A DNA stretch of 48,092 nt from Candidatus Levyibacteriota bacterium. GTDB taxonomy: Bacteria; Patescibacteriota; Microgenomatia; Levybacterales; UBA12049. The translations under genes were made by a program, and so were the position numbers. The notes beneath the pieces are model-generated. The model was not told the DNA's origin, did no database searches, and saw only the letters and a program-made list of their open reading frames with translations. This document shows, piece by piece, positions 39,808 through 47,319 of the stretch (positions within the stretch are counted from its first letter, which is position 1; every line of letters starts with the position of its first letter). The stretch spans positions 77,564 to 125,655 of the forward strand of contig DAIDHL010000002.1 of NCBI GenBank assembly GCA_027459745.1. The letters are read 5' to 3'.

Positions 39808-40719
39808 ATGCAGAAGATTAAATTAAACAGCGGTTACGAGATCCCCGTTCTCGGTTTGGGGACCTGGCAAGCAGAGCCTCACGTAGTGGGAAATGCTGTA
39901 GAAGTGGCCTTAACCCAGGCGAATTATCGTCATATTGATTGTGCGGCTATTTATGGTAACGAGCAGGAAATCGGTGCAGTTTTCTCTAAAGTTTTTAAAA
40001 GTATCAAACGTGAAGAAGTATTTATTACCAGTAAATTATGGAATACCAATCATCGTCCAGATCATGTAGAAGAAGCTTGTAGAAAAACTTTGGCCGATTT
40101 ACAACTCGATTATTTAGATCTATATCTTATGCATTGGGGTATTGCGCAAGATCATGATAGTAAAAAGGATAAGGATGGTAAATTGTTAATTGATAAGGTT
40201 TCGACTCAAACAACCTGGCGAGCGATGGAAGGATTGGTTAAGAAAGGATTAGTGCTTTCGATTGGAGTAGCTAATTTTAATGCAGTACAAATCTTAGATT
40301 TGCTTAGTTATGCTGATATTAAACCCGCTATGGATCAAATAGAATTGCATCCGCACAATGCACAACCAGCGCTAATTGATTATTTACATAAAAATGATAT
40401 TGCCGTTACAGCTTATTCTCCATTAGGTCGACAGGGAGTGAAAGATATTACCACAGAAAAACGTTTGTTTGATGAGGAAGTGGTAAAGTCTATTGCCCAA
40501 ACTCATAAGAAATCTATTGGACAAGTTTTACTTCGCTGGGCAATACAGCGTGGTACGATAGCTATTCCCAAAAGTACTTCTCCTGATAGAATTAAAGAAA
40601 ATATTGATATTTTTGACTTTGAATTAACTACCGACGAGATGGGACAAATCAATGCATTAAATAAAAACCTGCGTTTAGTTGATCCAGGTGAATCTTGGGG
40701 TTTTCCTTATTTTGCCTGA
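39808..40719 (+). CDS. Aldo/keto reductase
   Basis: NADPH-dependent reductase of the AKR superfamily, 303 aa, a TIM barrel. The catalytic tetrad is intact: D44 and Y49 in RHIDCAAIYGNE, K76 in ITSKLWN and H109 in LMHWG. Cofactor-binding residues follow in GVANFN, AYSPLG and IPKSTSPDRIKENI. Substrate unknown. It lies just upstream of the flavin operon in the same direction, but a separate -10 (TATAGT) precedes the next gene. Confidence 0.93.
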   Translation: MQKIKLNSGYEIPVLGLGTWQAEPHVVGNAVEVALTQANYRHIDCAAIYGNEQEIGAVFSKVFKSIKREEVFITSKLWNTNHRPDHVEEACRKTLADLQLDYLDLYLMHWGIAQDHDSKKDKDGKLLIDKVSTQTTWRAMEGLVKKGLVLSIGVANFNAVQILDLLSYADIKPAMDQIELHPHNAQPALIDYLHKNDIAVTAYSPLGRQGVKDITTEKRLFDEEVVKSIAQTHKKSIGQVLLRWAIQRGTIAIPKSTSPDRIKENIDIFDFELTTDEMGQINALNKNLRLVDPGESWGFPYFA

Positions 40720-40791
40720 GTTTTGTTACAAATTCAGCATATTTTCAGATAGCCACGCACGACCTCTCATGCAATTCTCATTTTTATTCAG

Positions 40792-40797
40792 TATAGT
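40792..40797 (+). promoter_or_regulatory. -10 box of the flavin operon
   Basis: TATAGT, eleven bases before the first FMN-binding protein ATG. No convincing -35. Confidence 0.35.
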
Positions 40798-40808
40798 TAA
40801 GTCTCAAT

Positions 40809-41246
40809 ATGAAAAAGACCTTAATCGCATTGGCAGCTGTAGTTGTTATTGGGGGATATGTCCTATATCAAAATCAGGGTAGGTTTTTCTTGATTTTACT
40901 TGCTCAGCATCGGTTATCTAACCCCTTTCAATCTAGCGGAAATACAGCTCCTGCTACGAATATAAGTTATAAAAACGGTACTTATACAGGTTCGGTAGAA
41001 GATGCATTCTATGGCAACGTCCAGGTACAAGCGACTATTACTGGGGGCAAAATAACGGATGTACAATTTTTACAGTATCCTCATGATGCCTTAAGATCGC
41101 AAGCTATTAATTCACTTGCCATGCCAAATCTTAGGCAAGAAGCCATTACTGCTCAGATTGCCCAGGTTGATGTCGTTTCAGGTGCCACTGACACGAGTAA
41201 TGCTTTTGTCCAGTCTTTACAAACAGCACTTTCACAAGCCAAATAA
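40809..41246 (+). CDS. Membrane-anchored FMN-binding domain protein (first copy)
   Basis: 145 aa. N-terminal membrane anchor (about 4-20, then a second short hydrophobic stretch 26-33) and an FMN-bind domain at about 54-143: KNGTYTGSVEDAFYGNVQVQATITGGKITDVQF and DVVSGATDTSNAF. SGAT at 124-127 is the attachment motif where ApbE links FMN to Thr127 in NqrC/RnfG-like proteins. Expected role: a one-domain flavin carrier facing outward. ApbE is encoded 5 bases downstream, and a second copy of the domain after that. Confidence 0.9.
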   Translation: MKKTLIALAAVVVIGGYVLYQNQGRFFLILLAQHRLSNPFQSSGNTAPATNISYKNGTYTGSVEDAFYGNVQVQATITGGKITDVQFLQYPHDALRSQAINSLAMPNLRQEAITAQIAQVDVVSGATDTSNAFVQSLQTALSQAK

Positions 41247-41251
41247 TTAAT

Positions 41252-42037
41252 ATGAAACAAACAAGATTAATGATGGGAATGCCTATTACGGTAGAGATAG
41301 TGAATTGTAAAGTAAAGCTATTTCATTTTCAGGAAATATTCAACTATTTTCAATATATTGATGATACTTTCAGTACATATAAAGAAAATAGTGAGATCAG
41401 TAAAATTAATCGTGGCTTATTGACCAAAAGCCAATATAGCCGAGATATGCAGACTATTTTAGATTTAGCTGAAAGAACCAGGCAGGATACACAAGGATAT
41501 TTTGATATTCATAGGGGAGATAAAATTGACCCCTCAGGTATAGTTAAAGGTTGGGCAATTTATCAGGCAGCCCTTAGCCTAAAACAAAAAGGTTTTACAG
41601 ATTATTATGTTGATGCAGGTGGAGATATTCAAGTTTCAGGTTTGAATAGTCATCACCAGCCTTGGATTGTGGGTATACGTAATCCATTTAACCGGGAAGA
41701 GATTGTCAAAGTCGTATCCTTAAAGGGTAAAGGGATAGCGACTTCGGGCACTTATATTCGGGGTGCTCATATTTATAATCCTCAGGATAAAACTGACAAT
41801 CTAGCAGAGGTCATCAGTTTTACGGTTATTGGCCCCAATGTTTATGAAGCAGACAGGTTTGCTACCGCTGCTTTTGCTATGGGCAAAAAAGGCATTGAAT
41901 TCATAGAAAAGTTATCAGGTTTTGAAGGATATATGATAGATAAAAAAAGTATAGCTACTATGACTAGCAAGTTTAGTGAATATGTAGTGAAATCTGTTGA
42001 AGAATCAGAAAAAAAAGATCTTAAATCTATACAATAA
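41252..42037 (+). CDS. apbE: FAD:protein FMN transferase (ApbE)
   Basis: Transfers FMN from FAD onto Thr of S/TGAT motifs. Core motifs: MMGMPITVEIV at the very N terminus, KIDPSGIVKGWA (91-102), VDAGGDIQVSG (120-130) and the C-terminal DRFATAAFAMG metal-site region (about 198-208). 261 aa. Unlike most bacterial ApbE, which are exported lipoproteins, it has no signal peptide or lipobox: the catalytic domain begins at residue 1. Flanked on both sides by genes for its probable substrates, with 5-base gaps. Confidence 0.93.
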   Translation: MKQTRLMMGMPITVEIVNCKVKLFHFQEIFNYFQYIDDTFSTYKENSEISKINRGLLTKSQYSRDMQTILDLAERTRQDTQGYFDIHRGDKIDPSGIVKGWAIYQAALSLKQKGFTDYYVDAGGDIQVSGLNSHHQPWIVGIRNPFNREEIVKVVSLKGKGIATSGTYIRGAHIYNPQDKTDNLAEVISFTVIGPNVYEADRFATAAFAMGKKGIEFIEKLSGFEGYMIDKKSIATMTSKFSEYVVKSVEESEKKDLKSIQ

Positions 42038-42042
42038 AATAT

Positions 42043-42609
42043 ATGGATACAAAAAAAATTGCTCTTTCATCAATAGTAATAGTTAGTTTTTTAGGCTATT
42101 CATTTTATGTCAAGGCAGAAGGTATTAATCAAATGCCAGCTCTTGCTCCAGTCGGTAATAACAATAGGCAGGCGATGATGAATTCGATACCTACGAATAC
42201 TCCAACTGTGACACTCTTTCCCAGTGCTACTCCCAGTCCAACATCAGCTGGTAGTTCAATTGTTTCGACTCCTACAGCAGTTCTTCCAACTTCAATTCCT
42301 ACACCAACCCCTAAACCAAATTCGCAATATAAAGATGGTACATATACGGGCTCGGTGGCTGATGCATTTTATGGGAATATTCAAGTGCAGGCAACTATTT
42401 CCGGGGGCAAGATAAGCAATATCCAGTTTCTACAAGCCCCAAATGACCGTGGTACATCAATTTATATTAATTCTCAAGCAGATCCCATGTTAGCTCAAGA
42501 AGCAATTCAAGCACAAAGCGCGAATGTAAACATTGTGTCCGGTGCGACTGATTCCAGTCAGGCCTTCATGCAATCTCTGCAAGCTGCTCTAGATCAAGCT
42601 AAAAGTTAG
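42043..42609 (+). CDS. FMN-binding domain protein with Pro/Thr linker (second copy)
   Basis: 188 aa. N-terminal signal/anchor (about 5-24), then a long Pro/Thr/Ser-rich linker (about 50-93, repeated TPTP-type wording), then the same FMN-bind domain as the first copy (YKDGTYTGSVADAFYGNIQVQATISGGKISNIQF) with attachment motif SGAT at 166-169 (Thr169). The two domains are clearly paralogous. The linker would carry the flavin further from the membrane, for example across a cell wall or S-layer. Confidence 0.9.
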   Translation: MDTKKIALSSIVIVSFLGYSFYVKAEGINQMPALAPVGNNNRQAMMNSIPTNTPTVTLFPSATPSPTSAGSSIVSTPTAVLPTSIPTPTPKPNSQYKDGTYTGSVADAFYGNIQVQATISGGKISNIQFLQAPNDRGTSIYINSQADPMLAQEAIQAQSANVNIVSGATDSSQAFMQSLQAALDQAKS

Positions 42610-42614
42610 AACCT

Positions 42615-44129
42615 ATGGAAATGATTGATAACTTTTTGGATAAGATAACCATGTATCGTCTGGTACTGTATTATTTAATTTTATTGCTAGTAATTGCTTT
42701 GATTTATACCTTTTTAGGCGTTTTGCCTTTTTCCCCACTCTCTCTAATTATTTCTACTCTTTTTATTGTGGCTGTGTCGTGGGTAACAAATAAGATTTTT
42801 GCTATAACGTTTAGAGTGTCGACTAACTTTGAATCTGTCTATATCTCCGCACTTATTTTAGCTTTAATAGCTTCTCCGGCAAAAACGTTTACAGATTATG
42901 CTTTCCTTTTTTGGGCGGCTGTATTAGCAATGGCTTCTAAGTATATTTTAGCTATCAATAAAAAGCATTTATTTAACCCGGTGGCAGTGGCGGTGGCAAT
43001 TACCGCTTTGGCTTCGATTGGTTCAGCCAGTTGGTGGGTAGGAACTGGTTCCATGTTACCGTTTCTACTATTGGGGTTTTTAATTGTACGCAAAATAAGG
43101 AGGTTTGATCTTGTATATTATTTCTTTTTAGCGGTATTATTGACCATGTTTGGCTTTACTATTCTGCAAGGAGGAAATCTAGTTAGTTCGCTTAGAGATG
43201 TTTTGCTCTCGTCTTCATTGTTTTTCTTTGCTTTTGTCATGCTTACGGAGCCTTTGACAACGCCACCTACCAAAAAACTACAAACTATTTATGGTCTTTT
43301 AGTGGGAATAATGTTTGTTCCGCAGTTTCATATTGGGGCTTTTTACACAACTCCAGAATTAGCATTGGTTGTGGGAAATCTTTATGCTTATATTGTCAGT
43401 CCAAAATATAAAATTATGACTACCTTAAAACAAAAACTCCAGGTGGCACCCGATATGATTGACTTTCTTTTTGTAACAGGTAAAAACTTCAATTTTGCAC
43501 CAGGGCAATATATGGAATGGACAGTTCCCCATGCTCATCCGGATAGTCGGGGGAATCGACGCTATTTTACATTAGCCTCCTCACCTACGGAAAATATACA
43601 GAGATTAGGTATTAGATTTTATCCCAATGGTAGCAGTTTCAAAAAAGCTATGTTATCTATGGACGTTAGTACCCCTCTGATTGGTTCTCAGTTGAGTGGA
43701 GATTTTACTCTACCCGACAATGTAAATACAAAACTTGTGTTTATGGCGGGGGGTATTGGTATTACGCCATTTCGTAGTATGCTTAAATACCTGGTTGATA
43801 TGAAGCAAAAAAGACCTATTGTGATGTTTTATAGCAATAAGGTTTATAACGAGATTATTTATACGGATGTTTTCAATGATGCGTATACTCAGTTAGGTAT
43901 TAAAACGGTTTACACTTTGACTGATAAGAATAAATTGCCTGCAAATTGGAAAGGTAAAGTGGGTAGAATTGACGCAGATATGATTGCCCAGGAAGTACCC
44001 GATTATAAAGAGCGCACATTTTATTTGTCAGGTCCACATTCTATGGTGGTAGGGTATGAAGAAGTGTTGAAGGGTATGGGTATTCCCGAAAAACAAATTA
44101 AGAAAGACTTTTTCCCAGGTTTTGCCTAA
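42615..44129 (+). CDS. NqrB/RnfD-like membrane domain fused to FNR-type flavin reductase
   Basis: 504 aa fusion. Residues about 1-270 form eight or nine membrane segments with KHLFNPVAVAVAITALA, a motif reminiscent of NqrB/RnfD; no flavinylation SGAT is visible in it. Residues about 275-504 are a ferredoxin-NADP-reductase-type module: APGQYMEWTVP, the FAD motif RRYFTLASSP (about 314-323), the NAD motif MAGGIGITPFRSM (about 376-388) and YLSGPHSMV. It should take electrons from cytoplasmic NAD(P)H through FAD and pass them across the membrane to the flavinylated partners upstream. 3' end overlaps the convergent histidine kinase by 32 bases. Confidence 0.88.
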   Translation: MEMIDNFLDKITMYRLVLYYLILLLVIALIYTFLGVLPFSPLSLIISTLFIVAVSWVTNKIFAITFRVSTNFESVYISALILALIASPAKTFTDYAFLFWAAVLAMASKYILAINKKHLFNPVAVAVAITALASIGSASWWVGTGSMLPFLLLGFLIVRKIRRFDLVYYFFLAVLLTMFGFTILQGGNLVSSLRDVLLSSSLFFFAFVMLTEPLTTPPTKKLQTIYGLLVGIMFVPQFHIGAFYTTPELALVVGNLYAYIVSPKYKIMTTLKQKLQVAPDMIDFLFVTGKNFNFAPGQYMEWTVPHAHPDSRGNRRYFTLASSPTENIQRLGIRFYPNGSSFKKAMLSMDVSTPLIGSQLSGDFTLPDNVNTKLVFMAGGIGITPFRSMLKYLVDMKQKRPIVMFYSNKVYNEIIYTDVFNDAYTQLGIKTVYTLTDKNKLPANWKGKVGRIDADMIAQEVPDYKERTFYLSGPHSMVVGYEEVLKGMGIPEKQIKKDFFPGFA

Positions 44130-45099
44130 TTGGCAGAGAGATTAGAACTTTTGTTTCTTTGCCTTCTATTGAATTAAGGGTTATTTTACCATGGTGTAAG
44201 TCAACTATTTGCTTAGCAATTGATAACCCTAACCCAGAGCCTTTTTCCGAACGAGAAGGGTCAAGTCGATAAAAGCGATCGAAGACTTTGGCTATCTCAT
44301 CTGGGGGGATACCCGGGCCACTATTAATGATTATAATATTAGCTTGATTAGTGTCATAATTCACACTGATTTGGATATGGCCTTTTGCAGGACTATATTT
44401 AATAGCATTATCGAGCAAATTAGAGAATAGCCTAGTTAATAAATGACTATTTCCTTGAATTAAAATATTTTCTGTTGGAGGTTTGAAAGTAATGGCTTGT
44501 TGCTTTATTTTTGCTCTTTTTTGTAATAAAGAGATACGGCCATTTAGTAAGTCGATCAAATCAATGCTTTCCTGTAAAGCTGTTGACTGTTGGTCTTCTC
44601 GGTTTATAAAAAGCAGGTTTTCTACCAGGGAAATTAAATCATCTACTTCCTCTTTATTGCTTTTTAAAGTTTTTTCATAGTCAGCCAAAGTTCTTTTTTT
44701 GCGTAAGGCAAGCTCTATATCTGCACTGATTATAGATAAAGGAGTTCGTAAATCATGGGATGCATCGGTGAGGAATTGTTTTTCTCTATTGTGGGCTGCC
44801 TGTATCGGTGCAAGTGTGCGTCCTGTCAAGAACCAAGTAATTAAAGGAACGCCCGCAAGCAAGCCAAGATCGATTAATAGTATGATATTTTTTAACTCAT
44901 CCAAAATAATATCCATTGGTGGTTCTCGTTTAGCACACTCTAGATCGAATGATGGTTGATAACTAGAGTCTCGTCTAAAAGAACTATCACCAAAGAACTG
45001 ATTCATCCAAAAATATATACCTCCACTTAGACTCCAGAATAAAACCAAAAAGATAAGTGAATATAAAACTGTTAATTTGATTCTGGCGGTATGAAACAT
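44098..45099 (-). CDS. Sensor histidine kinase
   Basis: Two-component sensor, 333 aa. Two membrane segments (about 10-32 and 70-92) bracket a short outside loop of about 35 residues with one cysteine. The phosphoacceptor box is TDASHDLRTPLSII (His115); the ATPase has NLLDNAIKYS (N box), NSGPGIP, FDRFYRLD (F box) and GSGLGLSIAK (G box). No clear HAMP domain. It follows the response regulator by 14 bases and ends inside the 3' end of the convergent flavin reductase gene. Confidence 0.93.
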   Translation of the reverse strand: MFHTARIKLTVLYSLIFLVLFWSLSGGIYFWMNQFFGDSSFRRDSSYQPSFDLECAKREPPMDIILDELKNIILLIDLGLLAGVPLITWFLTGRTLAPIQAAHNREKQFLTDASHDLRTPLSIISADIELALRKKRTLADYEKTLKSNKEEVDDLISLVENLLFINREDQQSTALQESIDLIDLLNGRISLLQKRAKIKQQAITFKPPTENILIQGNSHLLTRLFSNLLDNAIKYSPAKGHIQISVNYDTNQANIIIINSGPGIPPDEIAKVFDRFYRLDPSRSEKGSGLGLSIAKQIVDLHHGKITLNSIEGKETKVLISLPIRQNLGKSLS

Positions 45100-45113
45100 A
45101 ATGATTAGCTAAA

Positions 45114-45794
45114 TTAACTGGATTTTGAATTTAAAATATAACCTAATCCTCGTACAGTATGGATAAGATCCGAGGACTTATTATTGATTTTTAGTTTCTG
45201 TCGTACGTATTTAATATATGTTTCCACAATATTGGATAGTCCCTCATATTGATAATCCCAAACATGCTCTAATAATTGAGTCTTCGATAAAACCGTATTG
45301 GGATTACGCATAAAATATTCCAGTAATGCATATTCTCTAGCCGTCAAAATAATCTTTTTATTGTCTCTAGTAACTTCTTTAGTAGCGGGATTTAGTATTA
45401 AATCTGCAATTTGCAAAATAACCGGATCTGTTTTATTGCCACGGCGCAAAAGAGCTCTGATACGAGCCGAAATTTCCGCAAAAGAAAAAGGTTTGGTAAC
45501 ATAATCATCAGCTCCGGTGTCCAGGCCTTCGATTTTATCATCAATCGCATCTCTGGCGGTAAGCATCAGCACAGGAGTGTGAATGTTTTGAGTACGAATT
45601 TTCTTACAAAGTGTAAAACCATCTATTTTTGGTAGCATGAGGTCCATAATGATGATATCGTAAGTGTTAATCATGATTTTTTCCCAACCTTCCTCCCCAT
45701 CTCTGGCAATATCAACACTATATGAATCTTCCATTAGCCCTTGGCGTAGAATGTTGGCAATCTTAACTTCGTCTTCGATTATCAGAATTTGCAT
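45114..45794 (-). CDS. OmpR-family response regulator
   Basis: 226 aa. Receiver domain with IIEDE (acidic pocket), phospho-Asp D51 in IIMDLMLPKIDG, T79 and K101 in VTKPFSF. The C-terminal winged helix-turn-helix reads LTAREYALLEYFMRNPNTVLSKTQLLEHVWD and VRGLGYIL. TATAAT lies six bases before the ATG, so the message is probably leaderless. First gene of a regulator-kinase operon, back to back with the FMN reductase gene across 61 bases. Confidence 0.95.
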   Translation of the reverse strand: MQILIIEDEVKIANILRQGLMEDSYSVDIARDGEEGWEKIMINTYDIIIMDLMLPKIDGFTLCKKIRTQNIHTPVLMLTARDAIDDKIEGLDTGADDYVTKPFSFAEISARIRALLRRGNKTDPVILQIADLILNPATKEVTRDNKKIILTAREYALLEYFMRNPNTVLSKTQLLEHVWDYQYEGLSNIVETYIKYVRQKLKINNKSSDLIHTVRGLGYILNSKSS

Positions 45795-45800
45795 AGCTCT

Positions 45801-45806
45801 ATTATA
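45801..45806 (-). promoter_or_regulatory. -10 box of the response-regulator operon
   Basis: TATAAT on the minus strand, six bases before the ATG. Its upstream part overlaps the divergent promoter at 45821-45849. Confidence 0.5.
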
Positions 45807-45820
45807 AGCTAAATATGGTC

Positions 45821-45849
45821 TTGGTTAAAGTTGTATAAGTTGATATAAT
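45821..45849 (+). promoter_or_regulatory. Promoter of the FMN reductase gene
   Basis: TTGGTT (45821-45826), 17 bp, TATAAT (45844-45849); the GTG start at 45856 is six bases later. Confidence 0.7.
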
Positions 45850-45855
45850 TTAGCA

Positions 45856-46416
45856 GTGGAAAATAAACTTAAAATATTGGGTTTTGCCGGTAGTTTACGT
45901 GATGGGTCATTAAATAAGAAATTACTTCATGCTGCACAGGAGTTATCTCCTCAAGATGCAGAACTAGAAATATTCGATCTTAAAGATATACCCTTGTTTA
46001 ATGCTGATATAGAAGCTAAAGGAGATCCTCAGAGTGTTAAAGACTTCAAGATTAAGATTAGTGAAGCTGATGCTGTATTAATAGCAACACCTGAATATAA
46101 TCATTCGATTCCCGGAGTGCTTAAGAATGCGCTTGATTGGGCTAGTCGGTCACCTGAAAAAGTGTTAAACAAAAAGCCTGTGGCTATGATTGGTACTTCA
46201 GATGGGATTACCGGAGCAACACGTTCACAACAACATCTGATTCAAGTCTTAGCAACTATTAATGCTTATACTTTATATAAACCAGAGGTAATTGTGCCTA
46301 ATGGAGATAAAAAGTTTGATGAGCAGGGGAATTTAATTGATGATAAGACCAAAGCTAAAATAGCTACACTTTTAACAGAATTAATTAAATGGACGAAATT
46401 AGTATCAAGAAGTTAG
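45856..46416 (+). CDS. NADPH-dependent FMN reductase (ChrR/YieF-like)
   Basis: Flavodoxin-fold NAD(P)H:FMN or quinone reductase, 186 aa. Motifs: GFAGSLRDGSLNKKLL (FMN phosphate loop), IATPEYNHSIPGVLKNALDWASR (family signature). The start is GTG 45856, supported by its promoter; no in-frame ATG occurs before the GSLRDGS loop. Cytoplasmic. It can supply reduced flavin or quinol and stands back to back with the two-component system beside the flavin operon. Confidence 0.92.
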   Translation: MENKLKILGFAGSLRDGSLNKKLLHAAQELSPQDAELEIFDLKDIPLFNADIEAKGDPQSVKDFKIKISEADAVLIATPEYNHSIPGVLKNALDWASRSPEKVLNKKPVAMIGTSDGITGATRSQQHLIQVLATINAYTLYKPEVIVPNGDKKFDEQGNLIDDKTKAKIATLLTELIKWTKLVSRS

Positions 46417-46469
46417 AATTAAGAATTAAGGGAATTGCTTAATACAAAATACCTAATACTTATATCGTC

Positions 46470-46498
46470 TTGACACTTCTTTCTTAGGGGAGTAGAGT
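46470..46498 (+). promoter_or_regulatory. Promoter of the DUF5652 gene
   Basis: Perfect TTGACA (46470-46475), 17 bp, TAGAGT (46493-46498), ten bases before the ATG. Confidence 0.6.
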
Positions 46499-46508
46499 TA
46501 AAAATAAT

Positions 46509-46718
46509 ATGTGGTATTATCCGCACTATTTGTTTTGGTGGTTCCCCTTATTAATACCTTTGGTAGTAATTGATCTTATCTTAAAAGTAGTAGGAGGATG
46601 GAAAGCAGCTCGTAATAATCAACCATTTTGGTTCGTGGCCATTCTCATTATCAATACGGCTGGTATCTTGCCATTAGTTTATATACTTTTCTTCCAATAT
46701 AAAGCCAAGCATAAGTGA
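46509..46718 (+). CDS. DUF5652 small membrane protein
   Basis: 69 aa, two membrane segments. It matches the DUF5652 pattern, common in CPR genomes: WWFPLLIPLVVIDLILKVVGGWKAARNNQPFWFVAILIINTAGILPLVYILFFQ. Function unknown. Short basic C terminus (KAKHK). Confidence 0.82.
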   Translation: MWYYPHYLFWWFPLLIPLVVIDLILKVVGGWKAARNNQPFWFVAILIINTAGILPLVYILFFQYKAKHK

Positions 46719-46737
46719 CGTAGGTCACATTTCTTAC

Positions 46738-46767
46738 TTGACTCTTCTTACTCTCTTATCATACAAT
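46738..46767 (+). promoter_or_regulatory. Possible promoter of the 46816-47307 gene
   Basis: TTGACT (46738-46743), 18 bp, TACAAT (46762-46767). It leaves a leader of about 40 nt before ATG 46816. Confidence 0.45.
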
Positions 46768-46815
46768 CATTACATTCTTATTACAAGAGATCTGTACTAT
46801 TAGCAAATAAATTTT

Positions 46816-47307
46816 ATGACCAAAAATATCATCATAATAATCTTATTAATTATTGCCGTTGCTGAAGCTGGTTATATTATTGATAAAAGAAATTCTCCCC
46901 AGGGAAGTATGGCCATGACTACTCATCCTAGTGTAACTGGAGCAATGCCTCCCGCCGGTCCAAATGCGAAAGGTAAAGGACCTGTAATTATTTCTAAAGG
47001 CATGAATTTGAAAAGCACACCTCTTTTTCAATATGCATATGAAATTTCTCCCAATGTGGCAAATGATGCTAAAGCTGCCATGGTTGGTTTTAGTATGACT
47101 TCTGAAAAACAAGCGGATGGTTCTATGATTGTAACATTGGCTCCAAAAGATTCTGATGATCAAAGCCAGCAATACATAGTGAAATCGGGACAAATACTAT
47201 ATTATATAGAACAGACACCATTTGATGACAAAAATGATCAGGATAAGGATTTAAACTATCGTGATGATTATGGCATTATTACAGACTCTAATGGTATTGT
47301 TCAATAA
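46816..47307 (+). CDS. Exported protein of unknown function
   Basis: 163 aa. N-terminal signal anchor (about 3-22, NIIIIILLIIAVAEAGYII), a Gly/Pro/Ala-rich linker, and an outside domain of about 100 residues (TPLFQYAYEISPNVANDAKAAMVGFSM, then acidic DDKNDQDKDLNYRDD near the C terminus, which could bind calcium). No family recognised. Convergent with purH, 12 bases apart. Confidence 0.6.
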   Translation: MTKNIIIIILLIIAVAEAGYIIDKRNSPQGSMAMTTHPSVTGAMPPAGPNAKGKGPVIISKGMNLKSTPLFQYAYEISPNVANDAKAAMVGFSMTSEKQADGSMIVTLAPKDSDDQSQQYIVKSGQILYYIEQTPFDDKNDQDKDLNYRDDYGIITDSNGIVQ

Positions 47308-47319
47308 CCTCTGTAAATA

